From assembly GCA_020848075.1 (NCBI GenBank), contig JADLAV010000062.1, positions 1 through 50,088 of the forward strand: a stretch of 50,088 bases of DNA. The letters run 5' to 3'. Positions 7,557 through 16,962 of the stretch are shown here, piece by piece. The translations under genes and the position numbers were made by a program. The notes beneath the pieces were generated by a model. It worked only from the letters and a program-made list of their open reading frames with translations. It was not told the origin of the DNA and did not search any database. This DNA is from Burkholderiales bacterium. Lineage in GTDB: Bacteria > Pseudomonadota > Gammaproteobacteria > Burkholderiales > SG8-39. Within the stretch, counting starts at the first letter, position 1; each line of letters starts with the position of its first letter.

Positions 7557-9917
7557 ATGTTGAGCCGGCTTCGCGACGCAGCCCGAACCGGGCGTGCGAT
7601 GGTCAGGCGGTTCGTCCGCCCGCCGGCCAAGGTCCGGGTTCGATTCCCCTCCGACGCCGACGTGATCGGCGCATTGCGCGACGACGTTCCGGCCCTCGCC
7701 GAGCTAAGAGCAGCTGCACAATCGGGCGATCGCCAGCGAGTCCGCCGGCTTCTCGTGCGTCATTTTCGCGAGCGGACCGAGCCGCGCTTCTTCGTGGTGC
7801 GTGCCGACGTGCGCCTGCTCGCCGAACGGCTGGCCAGCGAGCACCCCGAATGGCGCGATGAATTGCTCCGGTCCGCCTCCGATTGGCAAAGCTACATCTA
7901 TGCGGCTGGCGAGGTGCCGGCAGGGGGCGCGAACCTCCCTGACTGGAATGCGCTTCCGCTCGGCCCTGGCAAGGACACCGTCTATCTGCACAAGGCCCAC
8001 CATTTCCTGTTCGCCGTGCAGCTCGCTCGCGCGCAAGCGTACGGGGCGGACACGAGAGCGATCCTGAAGAAGCTCATCGACTCGTGGGTCGTGGCGACCG
8101 ACGGCCATACGGATCCGCCGGCCTACATGAGCCCGCTCGTCGCGGTGCACCGATCCGTGGCGCTGACCTGGGCGTGGGCGTTTCTCGCCGGTTGCGATGA
8201 GCCCGATCCCGATCTCGAACTCGCGATCCTCGGGATCATTCTCGCGGATGCGCGCTTCGTTCACGGAAGGCTCGGCACGTCGGTCCCCAACAATCACTTG
8301 CTGGCCGATGGCTTCCTGATGTTCTACCTCGGAATGCTCTATCCGGAGTTTCGGGAGGCCGCTCGGTGGCGGCGGGAGGGCGAAGCGCTTTTCCTCGAGG
8401 AGCTCCGGCGGCAGATCTACGAGGACGGCACGAGCTTCGAGCATTCGGTGCACTACCACGAGTTCGTCTGCGAGATGACCACCGCGCTCGTTCTCCTTGC
8501 AAGAAAGAACGGCGTCACGCTCGAACCCTGGGTCGAGCAGCGGCATCGCAAGATGCTCGCGTTCCAGGCAGCGCTCGGAGGACGCGAAGCGCAGAGCATT
8601 GCGATCGGCGACTCGGTGGAGGCCCACCTCTTCGCGTTGGACGGGTTCGACGGCGCCGGTGCAGCCTCGCATCGAGTGATCCTGCGCGAGCTCTACGACC
8701 GCGGCGTCGCCCCACCCGCCAACGCCGCGCCGGGGCAGGAGCGTGCCGCATGGCTGCTGGGCGGATATCCCGCCGATGCGGGACCACCATGGCACGACTC
8801 GGGACCATGCGAGTTTCCGGACGGTGGCTATGTCGTCCTGCCCGACAGCGCCCTCGAGGGTTGTCTCCTCCTTCGCTCCGGCCCCGCTCCCGGTCGAGAG
8901 AGCAATCCCGGGCACATGCACGCCGACCTTCTCTCGGTCTACCTGCGCTTGGGTGGTGTGCCGGTCATCGTCGATGGCGGCACCTACACTTATCGATCGA
9001 GCAAGGAGCGCTGGCCGCCCGGCGAGCCCGAGTGGCGTGCCCACTTCCTCGGGCCCGCTGCGCACAACGCGCTCTGCATCGACGGGCGCGATCCGCTCGA
9101 TCGTGGGGGCGGGGACTTCCCTTCGGGCCGGTTGAAGGCGGAAGTCCAGATGCGACCGCTCGTCACGGGCGGCAGTATCTCGTGGACCGAAGCGGCCGTC
9201 GTGGGCAATTCGCCTTATGCGGGGCACGTGCGCGGTGTGGTACACGTCGAGGGCGAATACTGGCTCGTTTACGATCTTGTCCCGCCGGCGGCGCTCACCG
9301 AGAATGCGTGGCTTTCCTTGAATTTCTCTCACGAGGCGTCTGTGCGCATGCGGGGCGAGCAGAGTCTCGTCGCGGAAGCCGAAGGCGCGCAGCTTCTCGT
9401 CGCAACGAGCCAGCCCCATCGGGCGATGGATCTGATCAAAGCTTCCCGCACGCCATTGGGAGGATGGGTGTCGCCGCGGTACGGTGAGCTTGCCCCTGCC
9501 GCCGTCTGCCGGATACGCACGACGGCGGGGTCGAGGTTTGACGCCACTTTGTTGCAGCCGAACTCGGCCGTCGGCGCGAGCCCGTTGCTGGAGGTGGAGG
9601 AGGCAGATTCGGGCGCAGTCGGAGTTCGAATCACGCGCGCGAGTCAGGTCGACTGCGTGCTCCTCTCGAGACACGCTCCAGGCCGGCGCGCTCGGCTTTT
9701 CGACGTCGAGTTCGAAGGCACCGCGCTCTGGCTGCGACAGGAGGGCGAGCGGCCAGTCGAGGTTCGGGCCCTCTCGGGCCGCAAGGTGAACTCGCGACTG
9801 CTGGGATTCTCGGTAGAAAGCCGCCGAGGGTTGCAGGACTTCCACGTCGCGTTCGACGAACTGAAGTGCTCAGCGCCCGAGCGGGACGAAACGGACTTGG
9901 AGATCGTGCTGCGTTAG
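7557..9917 (+). CDS. Heparinase II/III family protein
   Basis: The 786-residue protein has the layout of heparinase II/III-like lyases. An N-terminal (alpha/alpha) helical toroid (about residues 50-400) includes HKAHHFLFAVQLARAQAYG and NNHLLADGFLMFYLGMLYPEF. A beta-sandwich half then begins near GGYVVLPDS and GHMHADLLSVYLRLGGVPVI, where the HxD and VDGGTYTY segment is characteristic. Known members cleave uronate-containing polysaccharides, so it may trim, recycle or turn over the EPS (inference). No secretion signal is obvious; the N-terminus is basic. ATG 7557 is preferred over TTG 7503, which adds an unconserved Arg-rich stretch. The flippase gene starts 21 bases downstream. Confidence 0.85.
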   Translation: MLSRLRDAARTGRAMVRRFVRPPAKVRVRFPSDADVIGALRDDVPALAELRAAAQSGDRQRVRRLLVRHFRERTEPRFFVVRADVRLLAERLASEHPEWRDELLRSASDWQSYIYAAGEVPAGGANLPDWNALPLGPGKDTVYLHKAHHFLFAVQLARAQAYGADTRAILKKLIDSWVVATDGHTDPPAYMSPLVAVHRSVALTWAWAFLAGCDEPDPDLELAILGIILADARFVHGRLGTSVPNNHLLADGFLMFYLGMLYPEFREAARWRREGEALFLEELRRQIYEDGTSFEHSVHYHEFVCEMTTALVLLARKNGVTLEPWVEQRHRKMLAFQAALGGREAQSIAIGDSVEAHLFALDGFDGAGAASHRVILRELYDRGVAPPANAAPGQERAAWLLGGYPADAGPPWHDSGPCEFPDGGYVVLPDSALEGCLLLRSGPAPGRESNPGHMHADLLSVYLRLGGVPVIVDGGTYTYRSSKERWPPGEPEWRAHFLGPAAHNALCIDGRDPLDRGGGDFPSGRLKAEVQMRPLVTGGSISWTEAAVVGNSPYAGHVRGVVHVEGEYWLVYDLVPPAALTENAWLSLNFSHEASVRMRGEQSLVAEAEGAQLLVATSQPHRAMDLIKASRTPLGGWVSPRYGELAPAAVCRIRTTAGSRFDATLLQPNSAVGASPLLEVEEADSGAVGVRITRASQVDCVLLSRHAPGRRARLFDVEFEGTALWLRQEGERPVEVRALSGRKVNSRLLGFSVESRRGLQDFHVAFDELKCSAPERDETDLEIVLR

Positions 9918-9938
9918 CGCGCGCCCCACGTATTGTCG

Positions 9939-11408
9939 ATGTCGGAGAGTTCGGATAGCGGCCTGCGCGGCGCGGTGCTCAAAGGGGCGGCGTGGTCCGT
10001 CGGCCTTCGTTGGGGGACGCGCCTGATCGGACTGGCGAGCACCGTGATCCTCGCGCGCCTCCTCACGCCCGCCGACTTCGGCCTCGTCGCGATGGCGATG
10101 CTGGTCGTGGGCTTCGTGGACGCCTGGCTCTCGTTCGGCCTGGACACCGCGCTGATCCAGAACCAGAGCGCAACCCGGCAGCACTACGACACCGCATGGA
10201 CGATCCGGATCATCCAGAGCCTGGTCGTGGCCGGGGCGATCGCGGCGATCGCGCCGCTGGCGGCGGCCTATTTCCGGGAACCGCGCGTGATGCCAGTTCT
10301 GTGGGTGCTCTGTCCGGTGCTGGTCTTGGGTGCGTTATCCAATATCGGGGTCGTCGGATTTCGAAAGGAGCTCGCGTTCCACAAGGAATTCCGGCTTCAA
10401 ATCGCCGCGCGGCTGCTGGGTTTTTTCATCACCGTGGGCGCGGCGTTGTGGTTACGGAACTATTGGGCCCTGGTCATCGGCCTCATCGGAAGCTACTCCG
10501 TGACGTGCGCCCTCAGCTACGCCATGCACCCATTCCGGCCGCGTCTCTCGTTGGCGCGCGTCCGAGACCTCTGGTCGTACTCTCAGTGGATGCTGGTGCG
10601 CAGCATCGGCCACTTTGCCGAGATGAGGGCGGACGAGGTCATCGTCGGTGGCCTGGGCTCGGCTCGTCAGATGGGGCTGTACAGCATTGCTTCAGAGCTC
10701 GGCCGACTGCCGGGGAGCGAGATCGGGGCGCCGCTCAACCAGGTGCTGGTGCCGGGCTTCGCGAAACTCCAGCACCACGCCGACCGACTCGCCGCGGCAT
10801 ACCTCAACGTGCTCGGGACCGTGAGCGCCGTGACCCTTCCCGCCTCGATCGGCCTCGCCTTGGTGGCCAGGGAAGCCGTGCAGGTGTTGATGGGCCGGCA
10901 ATGGCTCGATGCGGTCCCGCTGCTCGTGCTCTTGGCGATCTCAAACGCCGTTCGCGTCGGCCAGTCGCTTTCCGTGAGCCTGTTCTTGAGCACCGGGCGC
11001 CCGCGAATGGCGGCCGTATTCTCGTGGCTGAGCGCGGCCTTGTTCGTTGGCATCACGCTCCCGATCGTCGGCGAGCACGGCGTCCGGGGCGTTGCCGCGG
11101 CCCACGCGATTAGCGGGGCGATCTTGATGGCTTTCGTTTACGCAGGTGTTTCGCGCGTCTCTGGCCTGACTGCCCGCGGCATCTTGGGGCAGCTTTGGCG
11201 ACCGATAGTCGCCTGCGCTGTGATGGCGCTCGCAGTGGCTTCGGTCCCCGGCGCGAACGCAGGAGTGCTCGTCGATCTGATCCTCAAGGTCGCGGCGGGA
11301 GCGCTCAGCTATTCCGGGACGCTGCTCCTTCTCTGGCGCCTGGCTGGATCGCCCGACGGCGCAGAGCGCTTCTTCATCGGGCGACTTCACGGGCTCCTGA
11401 AGCGCTGA
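9939..11408 (+). CDS. Polysaccharide flippase (Wzx/PST-like, MOP superfamily)
   Basis: The 489-residue polytopic membrane protein opens with LRGAVLKGAAWSVGLRWGTR and ARLLTPADFGLVAMAMLV, the classic start of lipopolysaccharide/O-unit flippases. A dozen or so hydrophobic helices run to the C-terminus. It should translocate the undecaprenyl-linked repeat unit to the periplasm. ATG 9939 is preferred to TTG 9933. It follows the heparinase gene on the same strand, probably in one operon. Its 3' end overlaps the convergent asparagine-synthase-like gene by 22 bases (11387-11408). Confidence 0.88.
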   Translation: MSESSDSGLRGAVLKGAAWSVGLRWGTRLIGLASTVILARLLTPADFGLVAMAMLVVGFVDAWLSFGLDTALIQNQSATRQHYDTAWTIRIIQSLVVAGAIAAIAPLAAAYFREPRVMPVLWVLCPVLVLGALSNIGVVGFRKELAFHKEFRLQIAARLLGFFITVGAALWLRNYWALVIGLIGSYSVTCALSYAMHPFRPRLSLARVRDLWSYSQWMLVRSIGHFAEMRADEVIVGGLGSARQMGLYSIASELGRLPGSEIGAPLNQVLVPGFAKLQHHADRLAAAYLNVLGTVSAVTLPASIGLALVAREAVQVLMGRQWLDAVPLLVLLAISNAVRVGQSLSVSLFLSTGRPRMAAVFSWLSAALFVGITLPIVGEHGVRGVAAAHAISGAILMAFVYAGVSRVSGLTARGILGQLWRPIVACAVMALAVASVPGANAGVLVDLILKVAAGALSYSGTLLLLWRLAGSPDGAERFFIGRLHGLLKR

Positions 11409-12949
11409 GGAGCCGAGCCGAGGACCGAATGCTCGCGCCCGCGCAGCCGGCTCTCGGTCAGGTGGTCGGGCATTTGAGCAGCGTAGCGTTCTTTAGCGCG
11501 CTCGACAGCCCAGGGAAAGAGTCCGCAGCGCAGGTTCCAGGGGCGATCGATCGGGTCCGCGAGGCGCCAGATCGCCGGCTGGCGCTTGAGCCATTTCACG
11601 AGGCCGTTCACGAAGTGATAGATCCGCCGATCCGCATCCACGTTCACAATCGGCGGCATGCGACCGTGCCGCATATAGTCCCAGCGGTGCGCTCGTGTCC
11701 AGGCCAGATAGTCGTCCATGGAAAGCGGCGTCAGGAACTCGTCGTACTCTTGCAGCATGGTCGAGGCAGCGAGCTTTCGCTGTCCGAAGGCGGTTCTGGG
11801 AATTCCAGCACTTTCGGCGATGCGGCGGCAGATGGGCCGGTTATAGTCACCGCCTACGTCCCACGGGGTCATCTCGGGCGACGTGCTGATTGCGTGAACG
11901 TCGCGGATCTGGCGCACGCCCCAGAAAGGGACCGGGCAGTGCAGGAAACCGACCCACAAGCGATATTCCATCAACCCTGAGCCTGAAGGATCGCCGCGGC
12001 GAATGTGACTCCCGAGATCCTTGGTGTGCGTGTCCCAGACCTTGTCGCCGTGATACCCGGTAAGAAGCACACGTCGTCCGAGGTGATCTGCCGCCGCGCT
12101 GAACCGCACCTCCTCGCCCATGGCATTTCCGGCGATGAACGGTATTTCGGGACGACTCATCGATCGCCAGGCGTCGCCCCGGACAGGCAGGGGAACGAGG
12201 CCGAGATGCCGGGCCGCGACCTCGCCCGTGTCGCTCTCGCCTTCCTTCGCACGATCGAAGCACAGAACCTCGCGCGCCCCTGCGGACCGGGCCAAGGTTG
12301 CAACCGTTGTCGAGTCGTAACCGGAAGACATCGTACCCAGGAACTGGTAGGGATACCGCCGCTTCCCGGTCGCCATGTTCTCGGCGAGCCCGGCGATCGA
12401 CTCGCGGAGGAAGTCGTAGTAATGGGAAAACGCGGGGAAGCAGCGGTCGGCCAACGGCTTGGGCTCGACCGCCAGCGCAGTGCCGTTCCACCGCAGGTTG
12501 TCAAAATACGTGAGCTGGACCGGGCCGGCCGTCGTGTGGAGCCAGCGGTTGTACCGGTCGATCCCACGCACGATACTGATCAGGTCCTGCTTGTACCGCG
12601 GATAAGATGGGTCAAGCGAACCATCGGTCGCTGCCAGCAATGCCGGGAGCGAGTTGGAAACCCAGACCGCATCCGGGCCCTCGATGGACTGGAGACGATC
12701 GACCGTGGACCCGGAAGTCACGAAGCACACCGTATCGCCCCGCGCCCGCCCGCCGCTCCCGGCGACGATGTCGGTCCGGTCGAAACCGCCTTCGTCGTAG
12801 GATCCCGCCCAGGCCGCCTCGCAGAACCAGTCATCCGTGGACTCCACCTGGGGTCCATGGCTCACGGCGACGCAATCCGACCCTTTCTCGCATCGCGCGA
12901 GCCAGGCGAGCGGCGGCCACTCGGGAATTACCGTGTATTCAAAGCGCAT
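11387..12949 (-). CDS. Stand-alone asparagine-synthase-like ATP-pyrophosphatase protein
   Basis: The 520-residue protein has the PP-loop-like motif MSSGYDSTT (about 207-215), followed by LTGYHGDKVWD where asparagine synthases have GGxGGDE. The N-terminal 200 residues have no MCGI start or RGPD motif, so the glutaminase half is absent or unrecognisable, although a segment like PAFSHYYDFLRESI resembles the domain junction. The role is probably ATP-dependent activation of a carboxylate or similar chemistry on an EPS sugar; the substrate is unknown. Two features are odd: Tyr replaces the usual third PP-loop residue, and the 3' end overlaps the flippase gene. Confidence 0.65.
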   Translation of the reverse strand: MRFEYTVIPEWPPLAWLARCEKGSDCVAVSHGPQVESTDDWFCEAAWAGSYDEGGFDRTDIVAGSGGRARGDTVCFVTSGSTVDRLQSIEGPDAVWVSNSLPALLAATDGSLDPSYPRYKQDLISIVRGIDRYNRWLHTTAGPVQLTYFDNLRWNGTALAVEPKPLADRCFPAFSHYYDFLRESIAGLAENMATGKRRYPYQFLGTMSSGYDSTTVATLARSAGAREVLCFDRAKEGESDTGEVAARHLGLVPLPVRGDAWRSMSRPEIPFIAGNAMGEEVRFSAAADHLGRRVLLTGYHGDKVWDTHTKDLGSHIRRGDPSGSGLMEYRLWVGFLHCPVPFWGVRQIRDVHAISTSPEMTPWDVGGDYNRPICRRIAESAGIPRTAFGQRKLAASTMLQEYDEFLTPLSMDDYLAWTRAHRWDYMRHGRMPPIVNVDADRRIYHFVNGLVKWLKRQPAIWRLADPIDRPWNLRCGLFPWAVERAKERYAAQMPDHLTESRLRGREHSVLGSAPQRFRSP

Positions 12950-12996
12950 GAAATAATCACCTCAGCGGCTGTTCTCTTCCGGTCGGGAAGTCCGAT

Positions 12997-14187
12997 CTAG
13001 GAACCTCTACCCTCTGCGGGGGCCTTCCCGGCCTTTGTACCGCGCTTCGCGCGGATCTCCAGCATCAGTGCATCCGCGAAAAACTTTGCGGCCCAGTTGA
13101 GATATTCGTACGCGCCGTACTCGGCCCAGATCGGCTGCGAGCCCTTGATACCGCCGCGGATGCCGGGATCCGCCGCGTCGAGATCCTGCGTGCTCGCGAG
13201 GTAGCGGTTCATCCGTTCCGCGGCGCGCAGGTAACGCGAGTCCTTGGTCGTCTCGTAGAGCCTGAACCAGACGATCGCGGTCTGCGCGTCGCCCGTCAGG
13301 CAGCTCCAGTTCGCCGACTCGTTCCAGCTCGCATCGAACCGGCCGGCGAGGCTTCCGTCGGTGCGCTGGCGGTCGAGCAGCGCGTCCGCCGCGCGCCGGG
13401 CGGCTGCGGTGAAGCGCTCGTCGCCGAGCGTGACGCCCGCCTCGAGCAGTCCTTCCATCGTGTAGGCGAGCGTGTGCAGCAGTGGACGATCGTTGTCGTC
13501 GAGGCAGCACTCCTCGAACCAGCCGTTCGGCCGCTGTTTGGTGAGGACGAACTCGAGATTGCGCACGACGGCCTGGCGATGCGCCGCGTCACGGGTGGCG
13601 CCGTACGCTTCCAGCAGCCCCCACGCGGTGCGTGCGTCGTACACGTTCACCCCGGCTCTGGCGTACTGCGAGCCGTGACGCCGCCAAGCCCCGTCCGCGC
13701 CGAGCGCCGCGACGAGGAAATCCGCTCCGCGGCGCGCCGCCTGCAGGAACGTCTCGTCCCCGGTTTCGCGGTAGGCGGCGGACCAGCCGAAGAGCACCTG
13801 GCCGGTGTTGAAGATCGCGGCGGTGGCCGGGAAGTCGATGACGCCCCCCTGAACCGCGCCGTTCTCCATCTGAACGCCCGCTTCCCACTGCGCCATGCGG
13901 ATCGCGCGGTCGCGATACTCGTCCTTTCCGCTGAACGCAGCGTAGGCGAAGAAGGTCGGAATGATGTAGCCGGTCGTCTCAGGGTAGGAAGCGAGCCAGC
14001 CCGAGCGCTTGTGATCGCGCATGTACCGCAAGGTGTAGCTTCGTGACACGCCGCCGTCCGGCGTCGCGTCCTGGGCTCGGCAGAGCCACCGCGTGGCTGC
14101 CTCGAGGTGAACCTCTGGCGCGTGCACCGGAAAGCGTCGGCCCGCCAGGTCGGGAAGGGCGACGGAGATACGCTTCGTCCACAGCAT
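12997..14187 (-). CDS. Six-hairpin (alpha/alpha) toroid protein, function unknown
   Basis: The 396-residue protein is built from repeated helix-hairpin units with Gly/Asp/Trp-rich loops. Examples are GVIDFPATAAIFNTGQVLFGW, YDARTAWGLLEAYGATRD, RPNGWFEECCLDD and NWSCLTGDAQTAIVWFRLYE. This pattern is seen in six-hairpin glycosidases, polysaccharide lyases and prenyltransferase-repeat proteins. No signal peptide is visible. In this context a sugar-polymer-modifying or -cleaving role is plausible (inference), but I do not recognise a catalytic pair. It lies 47 bases upstream of... the left-hand asparagine-synthase-like gene is transcribed before it in the same direction, so both may share a transcript with the methyltransferase further upstream. 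Confidence 0.6.
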   Translation of the reverse strand: MLWTKRISVALPDLAGRRFPVHAPEVHLEAATRWLCRAQDATPDGGVSRSYTLRYMRDHKRSGWLASYPETTGYIIPTFFAYAAFSGKDEYRDRAIRMAQWEAGVQMENGAVQGGVIDFPATAAIFNTGQVLFGWSAAYRETGDETFLQAARRGADFLVAALGADGAWRRHGSQYARAGVNVYDARTAWGLLEAYGATRDAAHRQAVVRNLEFVLTKQRPNGWFEECCLDDNDRPLLHTLAYTMEGLLEAGVTLGDERFTAAARRAADALLDRQRTDGSLAGRFDASWNESANWSCLTGDAQTAIVWFRLYETTKDSRYLRAAERMNRYLASTQDLDAADPGIRGGIKGSQPIWAEYGAYEYLNWAAKFFADALMLEIRAKRGTKAGKAPAEGRGS

Positions 14188-14403
14188 TTCGGCCGATCCG
14201 TAACAGGAGAGTTTCTAGGTGAACCTCTGACCGAGCCATCCCCGCGCAAACGGGGATGCAGCACGGCGTTGCTTGCGCTCGCGCTGGATTCTCGCCCGCG
14301 CGGGAATGACGGGCTTCTTCACAGACTTCCTAAGTCAATCGAGTCCAGGAGATTGCCGCGGCGAACCCCTCTGGCGTTGTCAAGCCCGGCTTCCTCGCTC
14401 ACT
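14188..14403. repeat. Intergenic region with two degenerate dRS3-like palindromes
   Basis: This 216-base gap in a minus-strand gene series holds two diverged 20-bp palindromes, ATCCCCGCGCAAACGGGGAT at 14238-14257 and a copy with one mismatch at 14288-14307. They form an inverted pair like that at 4970-5044, about 30 bases apart, with flanking CTGG/ATGACGG. No promoter or gene is visible in the rest. Confidence 0.7.
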
Positions 14404-15144
14404 TCACTTCTCCGCCGCGACGACATACGCATGGCTCGCCGCGCTGGCCAGCCATGGCAGCGTGGCGAACATCGCGCGCACAGCGGCGGACTCGGCGAAT
14501 CGTTGCAGTCTACCGAACCGGCCGGGAAGGATGGGCACCCACGTAATATGCACGCGCCGGAGTCCGCAGCGCCGGAAGACGCGTGCGAGCTGTCCCGGAG
14601 AATCGAACCGGAGCCGGCTGTCGTAGCCCCGAAAGCGGGCGGAAAGCCGCCACGTCAAGTTGGGCCAGAAATTGGCGTTCAGCGCATCCACCCAAATCCA
14701 TCCTCCGGGCCGCACTACCCGTGCGAGCTCGCGGATGGCCGGTTCGGGGCCCGACAATGCCTGCAGGACGCCGAAACAAATCGCGCCGTCGCAGTAGTTC
14801 GAAGGCAACGGCAATCGAGTGACATCCGCTCCGACCAGGTGCAGCAAGGCCTCGTGCGATCGCTGCTGGGCCTTCTGCAGCGAGGGGAGGGAATAGTCGA
14901 CCGCGACGACCTGCTGCCCCGCGGCAACCATCGCCCTCGCGTACGTGCCGGCGCCGCAACCTGCATCGAGCCACACGCCGCCCGGCTTCTGCGGCTGCCA
15001 GGTGCGAAGGAAGTTTCGCAGCCGCGCCTGAAGCCCCGACTCGCTCCAGCCCGCGATGCCCGCGTCGTCTTCGTGCTCGAGGGCGAACTCCTCGAAGCGT
15101 CGCCGCCAGGTCGTCTCGAAATCCGATTTCATGCCGCGCCGCAT
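14404..15144 (-). CDS. Class I SAM-dependent methyltransferase
   Basis: The 246-residue protein has the class I motifs: WLDAGCGAGTYARAM (motif I, SAM-binding loop), VVAVDYSLPSLQKAQ (acidic residue for the ribose), CDGAICFGVLQAL, and VVRPGGWIWVDALNANFW. It is a Methyltransf_11/25-type enzyme that could methylate an EPS sugar or lipid intermediate. The starts at 15144 and 15132 are both in frame; I use 15144, and further upstream the frame is Arg-rich and overlaps the neighbour's 3' end. The upstream asparagine-synthase-like gene ends 35 bases before it on the same strand. Confidence 0.8.
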   Translation of the reverse strand: MRRGMKSDFETTWRRRFEEFALEHEDDAGIAGWSESGLQARLRNFLRTWQPQKPGGVWLDAGCGAGTYARAMVAAGQQVVAVDYSLPSLQKAQQRSHEALLHLVGADVTRLPLPSNYCDGAICFGVLQALSGPEPAIRELARVVRPGGWIWVDALNANFWPNLTWRLSARFRGYDSRLRFDSPGQLARVFRRCGLRRVHITWVPILPGRFGRLQRFAESAAVRAMFATLPWLASAASHAYVVAAEK

Positions 15145-15179
15145 GAGTCGATGGCGATGACGTTCCTTCCCGCCATTTG

Positions 15180-16946
15180 CTAGTCGCTTCGACCGCTCAT
15201 GCCTGAGTCGACGAGCAAGAGCAGGTTCCAGAAACGCTGGTATTGCGGTGCCCTGATGCCCTCGCGTGTCCGGAAGCGATCGAGCCATCCGTTCAGGGCC
15301 GCGACGTCGATGATGTGCGCGACGGCGTCGCCATGACGCTGAAGCAGCGCACGCAGTTGCTCGATGTGGTGCGCGACCAGAGCCCTGATGTCGATCTCCT
15401 GGGGCGTCAAATACGATTGCAGGCTTGGAACGAGCCCGACCAGAAGGTTGGAGAGGGTTCCCCGCACACGGCGAGAGAGGGGAGGCGGGCGCGCCGCGGC
15501 GAAGAGATTCGGAAATCGGGCACACGCGTATGCGAGATAAAGCGCCTGGCCCTGGAGATCATCGAACGCGAGATTCGACCAGAAGTCGATCATCGCGGAC
15601 GTGTAGAAGAGCGGGCCGACCGGCATCTCGTCGCTGAGGAAGTTGATCTGTGAGGCGACGATCCGCCGCTGCCGGTACATCAAGTCGAGGTGTAGGGCCC
15701 TCTGGTGATCGAACGCGCACTGAATGCCTTCGGATGCCTGGCGCAGCGCGGCTCGCGCCACAGCGCGCGCTCGCTCGCGCGCTTCCGGCCGGAGCATGTC
15801 CGACCCGGTCCAGGTGCCGTCATCGCGCAGGTCAAGACTCCACGCCTCCCAGTTGGCGAGCCAGTCGCCGCGGTAATGGTCAACCAGGTGTCGGCCCGAG
15901 AGCGCATCGCCGAGGTACCCCAACACCACCTGGCCATCGAGCGCCCGGAGCGTCTCCCGCCAATCGTGCGCCCAGCCGGCGCCGTACTGGTAGCCTGCCA
16001 CGACGCCGAGCCGCTGCACTCCGGCGCGCCACGAGTCCCAGGACGTGCGTCGCCCGGTGACGAAGAGCTCGTGCCGAAGCTGCTCACGACTGCACACGGC
16101 AACGGCGCCCCTGACGTCGCTGCTGCCCGGCATGCCGAACGTGGCGCAGGAGGGGCGCTCCTGGTGCCGGAGAAGGACGCCGAGCGCGTATCGCGAGTCG
16201 TTTCCGCCAGAGAGTGCAACCGCCCACTGCCTCGCTCCGCTCCCCAAGGACCAGGCTTCGTAACCGCGATCGAGGGCGGCGTCCAATGCTTCGAATTTCG
16301 CTTTCTGTGTCGCCCCGACCCAGCGGTCGCCGTAGCTCGGCCGCGATCGTTCCCTTGTGAGTACAGAGCCTCCGCGGAACGTGAGGAGCGCGCGGGGCGA
16401 AACCACCTGCATTTCCTCGAAGCACGTGGTGTCGTCGGTCGGATACGTGACGGTCAGCATCTGCAGACAGGCCGCATCGTTCAGCCGCGGGCGCTCTGGC
16501 AGGGCTCTGGCGAGAGCGCCGAAGTCGCTCGAAAAGGCCACTCCACCCGGTACCATGGCCCAATAGAGCCATGCCACGCCGAGCCTGTCGCACAGCACCT
16601 CGAGACTGCGTGAGTTCTCGTCGTGGGCGAACGCAAGCCAGTAGCCGTCGAGCACGCTGAGCGATTCCCTGAGCCGAGGCCATTCGAGCCGCGGGATGTC
16701 GAGAGCGGCTCCGGGGCGTGCAAGCGGCCGGCCCACGACAGCCACTTCGACGCCGTCTAGGGTCGTGCCGCTGGCGACCGTCGCGGCGCCGGTGGCCGCA
16801 GCTCCGCGCAGCCGCAAAGCCAGGCTGGGTTTGTCGAACACGGCATGATCGGGACCGGGTGAGTCCGTCTCTTGCGCGAGGCTTGCGAGGGTCGCCGGAT
16901 CAGCGCTGGCCGACTGCGTGGCAAAGACGCCGTAGAGGATCGTCAT
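15180..16946 (-). CDS. Asparagine synthase-like protein with degenerate glutaminase half
   Basis: The 588-residue protein starts MTILYGVF where an asparagine synthetase would read MCGI, so the nucleophilic Cys is missing. The N-terminal domain still keeps the fold signature LSVLDGYWLAFAHDE ... LEVLCDRLGVAWLYWA (compare the L-x-G-x-FAFAL and RD-x-GVKPLY regions). The PP-loop SGGNDS lies at about 246-251. The later motif reads VVLGYLGDALSGRH instead of GGDGGDELFGG. Adenylation is therefore plausible but glutamine hydrolysis is not. ATG 16946 is chosen because the 45 residues upstream are Arg/Ser-rich and overlap the PaaK-like gene. The intergenic distance to that gene is 16 bases, so they are co-transcribed. 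Confidence 0.75.
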   Translation of the reverse strand: MTILYGVFATQSASADPATLASLAQETDSPGPDHAVFDKPSLALRLRGAAATGAATVASGTTLDGVEVAVVGRPLARPGAALDIPRLEWPRLRESLSVLDGYWLAFAHDENSRSLEVLCDRLGVAWLYWAMVPGGVAFSSDFGALARALPERPRLNDAACLQMLTVTYPTDDTTCFEEMQVVSPRALLTFRGGSVLTRERSRPSYGDRWVGATQKAKFEALDAALDRGYEAWSLGSGARQWAVALSGGNDSRYALGVLLRHQERPSCATFGMPGSSDVRGAVAVCSREQLRHELFVTGRRTSWDSWRAGVQRLGVVAGYQYGAGWAHDWRETLRALDGQVVLGYLGDALSGRHLVDHYRGDWLANWEAWSLDLRDDGTWTGSDMLRPEARERARAVARAALRQASEGIQCAFDHQRALHLDLMYRQRRIVASQINFLSDEMPVGPLFYTSAMIDFWSNLAFDDLQGQALYLAYACARFPNLFAAARPPPLSRRVRGTLSNLLVGLVPSLQSYLTPQEIDIRALVAHHIEQLRALLQRHGDAVAHIIDVAALNGWLDRFRTREGIRAPQYQRFWNLLLLVDSGMSGRSD

Positions 16947-16962
16947 CTTCCAACGGGGGGGA

